A stretch of 64,000 bases of DNA, from NCBI GenBank assembly GCA_038748775.1, contig JBCDIT010000001.1, forward strand, positions 372,001 through 436,000. The letters run 5' to 3'. The translations under genes and the position numbers were made by a program. The notes below the pieces were generated by a model. It saw only the letters and a list, made by a program, of their open reading frames with translations, was not told where the DNA came from and did no database searches. The DNA comes from DAIQNV01 sp038748775 (GTDB lineage: Bacteria; Planctomycetota; Phycisphaerae; Phycisphaerales; UBA1924). This document shows, piece after piece, positions 15,549-23,259 of the stretch (position 1 is its first letter; the number at the start of each line of letters is the position of its first letter).

Positions 15549-18403
15549 TCAAGCACGCAACTTCAAGCGCTCGCGGCGTTGTTGTCTCAGCGGATGCCGG
15601 TGGTGGGTCGCCTCCGGCGTGGGTCAGCGACACCGTCACGTGCATCGTCAAAGGCACGTTCGTTCAGGGATCGAACCCAGACGCCTCGATCGTCTTCGCG
15701 TTCTTTGGGCACGAGCTCCGGTTTCAGGCGGGACGCATCGATCTGCTCAACCCGGACGGGGCGGTCGTCCGCTTGGACAGCGGCGCTGTCGCTCCGTACT
15801 TTCCCGGGCTCGGCACCGCTCTCACCAACAACGAGCACTTTGTCTTTGCTGTTGAGATCAACACGTCGGGCGGCCCGGGCAACCACACGATCGGTCTGCG
15901 TTTGCTCTCGACTTCGGGGCCGGTCGTGCTCGCCAGCAGCGTTAATGCGCTCGGCCAGGACGGGGTCTCTACGGCCCAGCTCGAGCTCGCCATCGGTAAC
16001 GGCACAAAGCACACCAACAACTACTTCTCGTCGCCGGACGCCGAGATCTCGGGCATGGTCGTGTACCGCGGCACGATCTCGGACGCCGAGCTTGAGGAGG
16101 TCTTCGCCGATCGGGGAACAGACTGGTGGATCAACGGCGTCTTCGAGGTCGACGGGATCAACGACCGCGGGAACAACATCGTTGGTCTGTTCGGCGTTGT
16201 CACGAAGAGCGGCTTCGACGACGCGATCGAGGTAGGCGACCAGGTCGTCTTGTGGCTTGAGGGCTTGACGTCGCCGGATCGCACAACGAGCCCGTCGCTC
16301 ATTGACGACACTGTCGCGGTGATCGACTCCGGTCGCGGCAATAACGCGGCGAGCTTCATCGATCCGCGTGCATCCGTGATCCCCGAGGTCATTCCCGACT
16401 TCTTGCTCACCCTCGACCCGGGCGATCAGCCCAACTACTTCACATCGCGCTCCGGACAGTGCGACGTGTACCACCGCTGGCTTGGTGGGGGCGGCGGTGT
16501 CACCGCTGACGATCGGATCATGTTGCTCGGCAACAGCCGCGGCGCGGGCGCCGGCGCCGACGAGTCGGCCTCAAGCATCGGGGCTCGCCTCTCTCGCTCA
16601 TACGCCGGCGGTGCGACTGCGTACGAGATCGCACGGGGAACCCCACCCGGCGGAATCGGCGTCACCGATCCACGAGAGTTCGGGCAAGGCACCGCGCCCG
16701 AGTGGGGCTTCGCCGGCGTCGCCTCGGCCGATACGACGGCCTCGACGGCGTCGAGCGCTCGGGCCAAATTCGCGACCGGCGCGAAGAACGTCAACCGTGT
16801 CGGTGCGCCGATGCTCATTCGATCGGGCGAATTCTTTGCGGCGTACGCGGACAGACGAGACTTTGACTCGCGGCTCGTTCTTCGTCAGGTCTTGCTGTGC
16901 ATCCCGGGCGAGTCGAATCTCGTCGATGCGTCGGTTCGCCGCTCTGCCTTCGCCGATGGGGCCAGTTCTTCCCCTGCGGCGGTCACAGCCCCCGTCACCG
17001 TGACATATGTCATGCAAAGCGGCGGCGTGGATCCGGTCACTGCAACGGGGGGCGCACCGGTGGTTGCTGGTGACGTCGTGTTGGGCATCCCGCTCGATAC
17101 GACTCTGGCAACACTCAGCGGCCCCACCGCCAACGACGACAACGTGAAGACGATCATGCTCGCGCCCGGCCTGACCGGCGACAGCCAACCGCAGCCGGGT
17201 ATGGTGCTCACCCTCGGCGATGGGGCGAATGCGGGTCGCACGAACGAGGTCGTGAGCTACGACGGCGCGACGGGGCAGACGGTGCTCCGTCACCACTGGG
17301 CGAACAACGGATACACCGGATCCTCGATCACACCGCTCGACGTGACGGACACGATGACGGTGTACCTCGGTTGGTACGGCTATTGCATCATCGAGGCTGA
17401 GGTCGACCTCACCGACTCGGCCGATGACTACTACGCGATCCACCTCGCCAACGTCGACAGCGCGAACGCGGCGATCGTCTACCTCGAGGCACGCGACCCG
17501 TCGCGTGCGGCGCCGACGTTCGTGCCGGGCGGCAGCGGCGGCAACGGCCTCACACGCCAGAACGACTCGAGCCACTCGGACAAGTGGGGATTGCTGCTCA
17601 AAGCGATCGGGGTGACCTGTCTCGATATCCACGTCGCGAACCAGGGCGACACCGCGGACACGATCACCGATGCGCTCAACCACACGATCGATTCGTTCCT
17701 CGAGTACAACCCGGGCGGCTCGGTTGCACTAGGCGACGAGCCCAGCTCAAACGCATCTTCTACGACCAACACCAACAACAACAACCAATTCATCGATTCG
17801 CGCGACAGGCTCGATTACGACGGGGCGACCGACCCCGTTGGCGTGACCTCGAGCTGGTGGGCTCATATGACAACAGTCGCCGCGGATCGGGGCGTTGTCT
17901 TCGCGTCGGGCCAACTCGGACTCGGTTCCTGGCCGAGCCAGTTGTCGCGGGGTGTGCGGTCCGACGGGTCGCACCTGTCGGTGCTCGGCAACGAGCAATA
18001 CTGGGCGGCGCGCCGTGCGTTGCTCGCGACCGCTGCCCAGGCCGCCGCGCCGTCGGCGCCGCCGGCGATCAGCTCGCTCGACCCGTTCGATCCGGCGGAC
18101 GGGAGCTACGGCGTCCGCGTCGGTGTGACCGTCGACGGGACCGTCGCCGCGGCGACCGTGCCGAAATCGTCTGTGCCCACGACGTACGCCGGGCTCGCCG
18201 CCCTGGGGAACGTGGTGACCGCGGCCGCTTCGGGCGGCTCGGCGAGTGTCACGGGTCTACAGGCGGCCGCTGAGGCATCGTTTCGTGACCTGGTGGTCGC
18301 GGTCGCTGTGACGGCAACGGGGCAGTCTTCGAGCGTGCGCACGGCGTCGCTGACAGGCGGCGCGGGTTCGAGGCCGAGGCTTGATCGAATCGGGAGGCCG
18401 TGA
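15545..18403 (+). CDS. 952-residue LamG-like/SGNH-hydrolase-like phage protein
   Basis: The largest cargo protein, starting at ATG 15545. Residues 15-205 read like a concanavalin/LamG sandwich that ends EISGMVVYRGTISDAELEEV. From about 310 an esterase-like unit begins (DRIMLLGNSRGAG near 328, like block I), with VANQGDTADTITDALNH near 695 and DGSHLSVLGNEQYW near 805 supplying the Asp-x-x-His block V pattern. An insertion of beta repeats at 460-660 interrupts the unit. The C-terminal 140 residues are Ala/Val/Ser-rich, beta-like and low in complexity. The GDS of canonical SGNH enzymes is GNS here. A virion-borne glycan esterase or adhesin is likely, though it lies far from the tail module. Confidence 0.6.
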   Translation: MIKHATSSARGVVVSADAGGGSPPAWVSDTVTCIVKGTFVQGSNPDASIVFAFFGHELRFQAGRIDLLNPDGAVVRLDSGAVAPYFPGLGTALTNNEHFVFAVEINTSGGPGNHTIGLRLLSTSGPVVLASSVNALGQDGVSTAQLELAIGNGTKHTNNYFSSPDAEISGMVVYRGTISDAELEEVFADRGTDWWINGVFEVDGINDRGNNIVGLFGVVTKSGFDDAIEVGDQVVLWLEGLTSPDRTTSPSLIDDTVAVIDSGRGNNAASFIDPRASVIPEVIPDFLLTLDPGDQPNYFTSRSGQCDVYHRWLGGGGGVTADDRIMLLGNSRGAGAGADESASSIGARLSRSYAGGATAYEIARGTPPGGIGVTDPREFGQGTAPEWGFAGVASADTTASTASSARAKFATGAKNVNRVGAPMLIRSGEFFAAYADRRDFDSRLVLRQVLLCIPGESNLVDASVRRSAFADGASSSPAAVTAPVTVTYVMQSGGVDPVTATGGAPVVAGDVVLGIPLDTTLATLSGPTANDDNVKTIMLAPGLTGDSQPQPGMVLTLGDGANAGRTNEVVSYDGATGQTVLRHHWANNGYTGSSITPLDVTDTMTVYLGWYGYCIIEAEVDLTDSADDYYAIHLANVDSANAAIVYLEARDPSRAAPTFVPGGSGGNGLTRQNDSSHSDKWGLLLKAIGVTCLDIHVANQGDTADTITDALNHTIDSFLEYNPGGSVALGDEPSSNASSTTNTNNNNQFIDSRDRLDYDGATDPVGVTSSWWAHMTTVAADRGVVFASGQLGLGSWPSQLSRGVRSDGSHLSVLGNEQYWAARRALLATAAQAAAPSAPPAISSLDPFDPADGSYGVRVGVTVDGTVAAATVPKSSVPTTYAGLAALGNVVTAAASGGSASVTGLQAAAEASFRDLVVAVAVTATGQSSSVRTASLTGGAGSRPRLDRIGRP

Positions 18404-18828
18404 CGATGGCGTGCCCACCTCCCATCCCGAGTGAGTGCATTGCGAGCCGTCCGGACTTAGGGGGACTCGATGGCTTCGCGGGACCGATCGCCATTGCGGC
18501 TTCGCTTGTCATCGTGCTCGCCGTGTTCGTCGCCGCGCCTTCGCATGAGCCTTCGGCGGCAGGGGCGACGGATATGCCGGCGGGTGTGCCTGTCTCCCGC
18601 GTCGACCTCGCCGAGCCGTACGGCGTGCTTGATCTCTGGGATATCGACGCGTTCATCGCGGAGTACACGACGGACCCGTCCGCCCTGCCCCCGCTCGCCG
18701 AGGGCCGCTGGGTGTGGCTCCCGGTCGGCGCCGAGCTGGTGCCTATCGGCGACGACGACAACGGGCTTCGGCTCGTGGTGGCGTACGGAACCGAGCAGGC
18801 TTGGTTTCGTGTTCGTGACGGACCTTGA
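18400..18828 (+). CDS. single-pass membrane protein
   Basis: A 142-residue protein starting at GTG 18400 (four-base overlap). One strong hydrophobic helix at about residues 28-46 (PIAIAASLVIVLAVFVAA) follows a short cytoplasmic head; the remainder, with VDLAEPYGVLDLWDIDAFIA and VWLPVGAELVPIGDDDNGLR, would be periplasmic. No lipobox. Coupled to the SGNH-like protein, it may anchor or chaperone it, or act at the envelope during infection. Not recognised. Confidence 0.6.
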   Translation: MTMACPPPIPSECIASRPDLGGLDGFAGPIAIAASLVIVLAVFVAAPSHEPSAAGATDMPAGVPVSRVDLAEPYGVLDLWDIDAFIAEYTTDPSALPPLAEGRWVWLPVGAELVPIGDDDNGLRLVVAYGTEQAWFRVRDGP

Positions 18829-19146
18829 CAAACGCTAACCCGAGCTCTGTGAAGCGACTGGACGCGAGGCGTGGAGGGCGATATGCGGCGGGAGGCGGAC
18901 CCGCTGGGTGAACATGGCCGACGGCGCCGGAGCGGTGAAATGCCTGGATGGTGCTGGCACGGTTGGAGCGTCGCGAACTCCGGAGGTCTGGTGAGATTCC
19001 AGGCCCACCCATTGATCCCAAGCCCCCAACGAAGCTTTCGGACGCGAACGCCGAGGGAGGCCACATCACGGCGTGCCGGGGACGAACCGGCTGCTCAAGT
19101 TCGGCTGACGCCGGGCTTGGGCATTTCAAGCGAAAGGAAACGACGC
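18829..19146. other. intergenic, no supported gene
   Basis: A 318-base gap that breaks the otherwise overlapping gene chain. Open frames exist in several phases but none has a good start and composition. The only clear site is GAAAGGA at 19133-19139, the ribosome binding site for GTG 19147. The gap may have arisen by loss or insertion of a gene, or may carry a promoter for the following group. Confidence 0.4.
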
Positions 19147-20040
19147 GTGAGCGCGATCGAGTGGACCAACGAAACCTGGAACCCCGTCGCGGGCTGCACG
19201 CCGGTAAGCCCAGGGTGCCTGAACTGCTACGCCGCGCGGATGTCGGTACGGCTCGCGGGGATGGGCGTCGCGCAGTACCTGACGGTCGATGGCAAACCGA
19301 TCGCCGATACCCGTGAGGGCTCAAGCGGCATCAAGCGTCCGGTGTTCAACGGGACGGTCAACCTGGTCGAGGACAAGCTCACTGATCCTCTCCGATGGCG
19401 TAAGCCGCGCATGGTGTTCGTGAACTCGATGTCCGATTTGTTTCACGAAGCAGTGCCGTTCGAGGTCATCGATCGAGTCTTCGCGGTGATGGCGTTGTGT
19501 CCGCAGCACACGTTCCAGATACTCACCAAGCGGCCGGAGCGGATGCGGGCGTACCTTGTGGCCCAGGAGCATGGGCTTAGAGACCGAATCGGCATGGCAG
19601 CCCAGACCGTGGTGTCAGAAGATGATTGGCCCTCTGCTTGGGGCGAGGTCGATTCGGCCGGCTGGCCCCTCCCGAACGTCTGGCTCGGAACGTCGGTCGA
19701 GAATCAAAGCGCTGCCAGGGTGCGCATCCCTCACCTGCTCGGCTGCCCCGCCGTGGTTCGCTTCCTCTCGTGCGAGCCACTGCTTGGCCCCGTTGATCTT
19801 CGTCTCGGTCGTAAGGGCGATATGCGTTGTCGCGCACCGTACTTGCACTGGGTCATCGCCGGCGGCGAGTCGGGCCCAGGCGCACGCCCGATGGACCCCG
19901 ATTGGGCCCGCTCGCTGCGCGACCAGTGTGTCGATGCGGGCGTCCCGTTCTTCTTCAAGCAATGGGGCGGCGTTCGCAAGAAGACAGCCGGCCGCGTTCT
20001 TGATGGCTGGACCTGGGACGAGTTCCCGGCTGCAGTGTGA
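19147..20040 (+). CDS. Gp37/Gp68-like DUF5131 protein
   Basis: A 297-residue protein with the family opening IEWTNETWNPVAGC, then a cysteine triad C17, C24, C27 (CTPVSPGCLNC), a radical-SAM-like spacing (C-x6-C-x2-C). Further family motifs are FVNSMSDLFHEAVPFEVID, FQILTKRPERM, NVWLGTSVENQ, FLSCEPLLGPV and IAGGESGPGARPM with FFFKQWGG at the end. All are present, so it is full length. The reaction is unknown; iron-sulphur chemistry on a nucleic acid is suspected. GTG 19147 is fixed by GAAAGGA eight bases ahead and by the MSAIEW-type family start. Confidence 0.92.
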   Translation: MSAIEWTNETWNPVAGCTPVSPGCLNCYAARMSVRLAGMGVAQYLTVDGKPIADTREGSSGIKRPVFNGTVNLVEDKLTDPLRWRKPRMVFVNSMSDLFHEAVPFEVIDRVFAVMALCPQHTFQILTKRPERMRAYLVAQEHGLRDRIGMAAQTVVSEDDWPSAWGEVDSAGWPLPNVWLGTSVENQSAARVRIPHLLGCPAVVRFLSCEPLLGPVDLRLGRKGDMRCRAPYLHWVIAGGESGPGARPMDPDWARSLRDQCVDAGVPFFFKQWGGVRKKTAGRVLDGWTWDEFPAAV

Positions 20041-20173
20041 CGCCTTGACTGGGCGTCCTGATCCACGTGCCGGGCCCGCGAAGGGCGAGGCACAGCACCA
20101 GGCCCGTTGGGGCCGCTCGCCGCGCTCGGGGCGGCGTGCTCGGGGCTCGCGTGCGACGCGAGCGCCCGGGCTT

Positions 20174-20911
20174 ATGAGCATACAGCTCCACAACACCGAC
20201 GCGCTGTCGACGTTGAGAGGCCTCCCGGAGGCAAGTGTTGACGCGTTGATCACCGACCCGCCCTACTCGTCGGGTGGCTTCACCCGATCGGATAGGGCGG
20301 CGGACCCGGCGAAGAAGTATCAGAGCAGCGACGTCGTTGCGCCCCGGTCTGGCTTCATGGGCGACAACCGCGATCAGCGGTCCTTCCTGACGTGGTGCGG
20401 GCTTTGGTTGTCAGAGTGCCTTCGGGTCGTGAAGCCAGGCGGGTACGTCATGGTCTTTACCGACTGGCGACAACTCCCCACGATGACCGACGCCGTGCAG
20501 GTTGGCGGCTTCGTTTGGCGCGGCCTCTTATCGTGGGATAAGGGCGAAGGAGCCAGAGCGCCTCACAAGGGCTACTTCCGACACCAGTGCGAGTACGTTG
20601 TCTGGGGAAGTCATGGCTTTCTCAATCCGGCGACGCACGGGGGCCCTTGGGCCGGTGCCGTTCGTATCCCGGTTCGGCTTGACGACAAGTTTCATCTCAC
20701 CGGGAAGCCCACCGACCTCATGCTCAAGCTCGTCGACGTCTGTCCTCCCGGCGGCGTTGTACTTGATCCGTTCATGGGCTCGGGCACGACGGGTGTGGCG
20801 GCGAAGAGGCTGGGCCGGTCGTTCATCGGCATCGAGCTCGACCCCGGGATCTTTGCGGGAGCGAGGCAGCGCATCGAAGCAGAAACGCCCGACCTGTTCG
20901 CGGCGGGCTGA
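20174..20911 (+). CDS. beta-class DNA methyltransferase (N4/N6)
   Basis: A 245-residue amino-methyltransferase in the beta order: catalytic motif IV DPPYSSGG at residues 28-35, then a target region, and the SAM motif I DPFMGSGTTGVAA near 197-209 followed by FIGIELD. It is shorter than typical restriction-linked enzymes and has a small recognition insert, like many phage orphan methyltransferases. Whether it makes N4-cytosine or N6-adenine cannot be told from DPPY. ATG 20174 is the first start that includes MSIQLHNTDALSTL, the usual beta-strand lead-in. Confidence 0.9.
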   Translation: MSIQLHNTDALSTLRGLPEASVDALITDPPYSSGGFTRSDRAADPAKKYQSSDVVAPRSGFMGDNRDQRSFLTWCGLWLSECLRVVKPGGYVMVFTDWRQLPTMTDAVQVGGFVWRGLLSWDKGEGARAPHKGYFRHQCEYVVWGSHGFLNPATHGGPWAGAVRIPVRLDDKFHLTGKPTDLMLKLVDVCPPGGVVLDPFMGSGTTGVAAKRLGRSFIGIELDPGIFAGARQRIEAETPDLFAAG

Positions 20912-20924
20912 GAAGGAGACGGCG

Positions 20925-21176
20925 ATGGATGACCACACCTGTGAACGCGAAGACTGCAGGCTGTCGTTTGCTGCGCCGTGTCCGGCGTGCGGCCGGCAGT
21001 GGCCCCTTGGTGAGGTTCGAGCGCTTGAGGTTGTCACTGGTGACGCAGTGCCCCAACTTGAGCGAGGCGCGGCCTCCACTTTGTGGCGTGACGTCCCGCC
21101 TCCGCCCGCAGCGAAGGCGTTCACCGAGGATGGTCGCTTCGTCAGCGGCAACGGGTACGGCGGCGAACGCCTTTAG
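20925..21176 (+). CDS. small zinc-ribbon-like protein
   Basis: An 83-residue protein with AAGGAG eight bases before ATG 20925. The first 30 residues carry CEREDC and CPAC, four cysteines that could bind one zinc. The remainder is polar and Pro-rich (RDVPPPPAAKAF). It lies between a methyltransferase and an ASCH gene; an adaptor or RNA-binding function is conceivable. Not recognised. Confidence 0.6.
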   Translation: MDDHTCEREDCRLSFAAPCPACGRQWPLGEVRALEVVTGDAVPQLERGAASTLWRDVPPPPAAKAFTEDGRFVSGNGYGGERL

Positions 21177-21193
21177 AGGAGGTAGCCCAAACG

Positions 21194-21601
21194 ATGATGG
21201 CCCTCACCGTTCAACAGCCTTGGGCATCGCTGATCCTCCGTGGTGATAAGCCGATCGAGAATCGCAACTGGAAGCCGCGGACAATCCGCGTCGGTGAACG
21301 CTTCTTGATCCACGCTTCGAAGACGATCGATGTCTGGGGCTCCGATTGGATCGACGATGCGTTGCCGCTGACGACGGGCGCTGTCATCGGGTCGGTTGTG
21401 TTCGCCGGCGTCGTCGCCCCGTGCGATCTCGAAGCCGATGCCCGCGAGTGGGCGACTGGGTCGCGGTGGTGCTGGCAGCTCAGGGACCCCGAGGTTCTTG
21501 CGAAACCGATCCCGATGACAGGTCGGCGTGGCCTCTGGCACCCGGACGAGGGTCCGCCTGCGTGGGCGGCGCGTGGGCTGGCGGCCGTGTTTGGTGGTTG
21601 A
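21194..21601 (+). CDS. ASCH-domain protein
   Basis: A 135-residue protein matching the small phage ASCH type: ALTVQQPWASLILRGDKPIE with the invariant QPWA, NRNWKPRT, GERFLIHASK and GSVVFAGVV, then the C-terminal half with WCWQLRDP. ASCH domains have a PUA-like fold and bind RNA or modified nucleic acid, so this protein may act with the surrounding modification genes. AGAGGAGG at 21174-21181 precedes ATG 21194; ATG 21197 is an equal alternative. Confidence 0.88.
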   Translation: MMALTVQQPWASLILRGDKPIENRNWKPRTIRVGERFLIHASKTIDVWGSDWIDDALPLTTGAVIGSVVFAGVVAPCDLEADAREWATGSRWCWQLRDPEVLAKPIPMTGRRGLWHPDEGPPAWAARGLAAVFGG

Positions 21602-21611
21602 CGGATGAACC

Positions 21612-22760
21612 ATGACGACGTGCATGCGATTCCTTTCGCTATTCACCGGCGTAGGCGGCCTCGACCTCGGGCTCGAGCGTGCGGGCTGGACGTGCGTCGG
21701 AATGTGCGAGCAGGACGAGTTCTGCCGCGCGGTGCTTTCGTCGCACTGGCCGGCCGTGCCGATCTCGAAAGATGTGCGAGAGTTGACGGCACACAGCGTG
21801 CCCGAGCTCGACGCGATCGTCGGCGGGTTTCCTTGTCAGGACATCTCCACCGCCGGCAAAGGTGCGGGCATCGAAGGCGAGCGATCGGGGCTGTGGCGTG
21901 AATTCTATCGGCTTATTCGAGACGCTCGACCCCGTTGGGCTATCGCTGAGAACGTCCCTGCTCTCCGAAATCGAGGCGCGGACCGGGTGCTCGGTGACTT
22001 GGAGGGATGTGGGTACACCTGCACGCCGCTCGTGGTGGGTGCTCGACATGTCGGCGCCCCGCACCGACGAGATCGGGTGTTCATCGTGGCCCACCGCGAT
22101 GGCGAGCGAGAACGAGGCGCGGACGACACGTCCATCTCCGACGCATGGCGTGACTCGCGGGCGAACACCGGCGGGAGAGGCTGGGGCATGGCCCACAGCG
22201 ACAGCGTCGGATTCCAACGGGAGCGGCGGCCGACCGGGCTCGGGGAACGTGACACTCACGGACGCGACGCAACGCAATGCGATGTGGGGTACGCCGTTGA
22301 GTTCGATGGGCGGCAAAGCCTCGGGGACGATGCATCGAGGCAACCTGAACTGCAAAGGCCAAGCGGAACGGTGGCCGACGCCGGACGCGTCGGTCTCGAA
22401 CGACGGGGAGAGTGTGGCGAGCTGGGACGAACGAAAGACTCGCCATGCCAGCAAGCCGACGGGCGCGACGCGGGCGGGGCCGGTGCTCGCGATCGAGGGG
22501 CCCCGTTTCCCCCAGGACCTGGCAACTACTCCGGATGGCGACGCGTGCTCGAATCTGATCCCGACCTTGCCCCAGCCACGCCGGTTGAACGTCAGATTTG
22601 TCGAGTGGCTGATGGGCTTCCCGACCGGGTGGGTCGAAGGTGGCGCAAGGGAGCTTTGCGAGGGTTGGGCAACGCGGTCGTCGTCGATGTCGCGGAGATG
22701 ATCGGAAGCACGATTCTTGGTGTCGATCGAGGGCTGAGGACACTGCATGTCGACCACTGA
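21612..22760 (+). CDS. C5-cytosine DNA methyltransferase
   Basis: A 382-residue enzyme. Motif I LFTGVGGLDLGLERAGW (9-26), motif IV GGFPCQDIS with catalytic C75, motif VI ENVPAL (113-118), motif VIII HRRDRVFIVA (151-160) and motif X GLGNAVVVDVAEM near the end are all present. The section between VIII and X (about 161-345), where the target-recognition domain belongs, is made of Arg/Gly-rich repeats marked VAHRDG, MAHSDS, VGYAVE and VADAGR. Exactly these repeats are WPT-type repeats in the +1 frame, where a second protein pattern is encoded (see the overlapping entry). The enzyme overlaps the DUF1643 gene by 14 bases. Confidence 0.88.
   Translation: MTTCMRFLSLFTGVGGLDLGLERAGWTCVGMCEQDEFCRAVLSSHWPAVPISKDVRELTAHSVPELDAIVGGFPCQDISTAGKGAGIEGERSGLWREFYRLIRDARPRWAIAENVPALRNRGADRVLGDLEGCGYTCTPLVVGARHVGAPHRRDRVFIVAHRDGERERGADDTSISDAWRDSRANTGGRGWGMAHSDSVGFQRERRPTGLGERDTHGRDATQCDVGYAVEFDGRQSLGDDASRQPELQRPSGTVADAGRVGLERRGECGELGRTKDSPCQQADGRDAGGAGARDRGAPFPPGPGNYSGWRRVLESDPDLAPATPVERQICRVADGLPDRVGRRWRKGALRGLGNAVVVDVAEMIGSTILGVDRGLRTLHVDH
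21862..22701 (+). CDS. overprinted +1-frame phage protein inside the cytosine methyltransferase gene
   Basis: In the +1 frame of the methyltransferase gene, 279 codons are open. They are not random: GLFETLDPVGLSLRT, GCSVTWRDVGTPARRSWWVL, four W-x-T/P repeats (WPTAMASE, WPTATASD, WGTPLSS, WPTPDASV) and the ending VRFVEWLMGFPTGW are features I remember from a separate, widespread family of phage proteins found beside cytosine methyltransferases. Thus one stretch of DNA appears to code in two frames. Whether it is expressed from an internal start (GTG 21862 is the first) or by ribosomal +1 shifting is unknown, and no clear ribosome binding site was found. It could also be a fossil of an older reading frame. 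Confidence 0.45.
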   Translation: MRASKASDRGCGVNSIGLFETLDPVGLSLRTSLLSEIEARTGCSVTWRDVGTPARRSWWVLDMSAPRTDEIGCSSWPTAMASENEARTTRPSPTHGVTRGRTPAGEAGAWPTATASDSNGSGGRPGSGNVTLTDATQRNAMWGTPLSSMGGKASGTMHRGNLNCKGQAERWPTPDASVSNDGESVASWDERKTRHASKPTGATRAGPVLAIEGPRFPQDLATTPDGDACSNLIPTLPQPRRLNVRFVEWLMGFPTGWVEGGARELCEGWATRSSSMSRR

Positions 22761-23250
22761 ACTACAGGCGCGGGGCGCGACTATCTCGGACTGCGCTCGA
22801 TACCGCTACTCGCTCTGGCGTCGGTGGGCCGATGGTCCATCCCTCGTCTTCATCGGCCTGAACCCATCGACGGCGGATGCCGACCTCGACGACCCAACCA
22901 TCCGCCGTTGCGTCGGCTTTGCGAAGCGAGACGGCTACGGCGGTCTGCACATGCTCAATCTCTACGCGTTCCGATCGACGGATCCGAAGCGCGTGGTAGA
23001 GGCGGAAGACGCCGTTGGTCCCGACAACGACGCTGCACTGCGTGAAGGAACAGACGCGGCTGACGTTGTCGCTTCGTGGGGTGCCATCCACTGGTCGACC
23101 ATCCGCGCGACGCGTGTGCTTTCGATGATCGATCCGAAGAACCTGTGGTGTCTCGGTCGCACCAAGCACGGCCATCCGCGGCACCCGTTGTACGTCAAGG
23201 CTGACCGTCCGTTGGAACCGTTCGGTGTGTCTGCGCTGAGGCGCAGTTAA
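22747..23250 (+). CDS. DUF1643 family protein
   Basis: A 167-residue protein with the DUF1643 features: CARYRYSLWRRW, VFIGLNPSTADADLDDPTIR (residues 34-53), CVGFAKRDGYGGLHMLNLYA and a later ALRSTD-like segment FRSTDPK, then VASWG and LWCLGRTKHGHPRHPLYVK. Function is not established; the family occurs in phages and mobile elements and may be linked to nucleotide or RNA handling. It starts within the end of the methyltransferase gene, implying coupling, and is the last cargo gene before the large terminase. Confidence 0.9.
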   Translation: MSTTELQARGATISDCARYRYSLWRRWADGPSLVFIGLNPSTADADLDDPTIRRCVGFAKRDGYGGLHMLNLYAFRSTDPKRVVEAEDAVGPDNDAALREGTDAADVVASWGAIHWSTIRATRVLSMIDPKNLWCLGRTKHGHPRHPLYVKADRPLEPFGVSALRRS

Positions 23251-23259
23251 GGAAGCTGA

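Noticed and set aside
18829..19146. Extra residues or a separate gene before the DUF5131 protein
   Set aside because: Frames are open but show no coding character; the family begins at the GTG with a good ribosome binding site.
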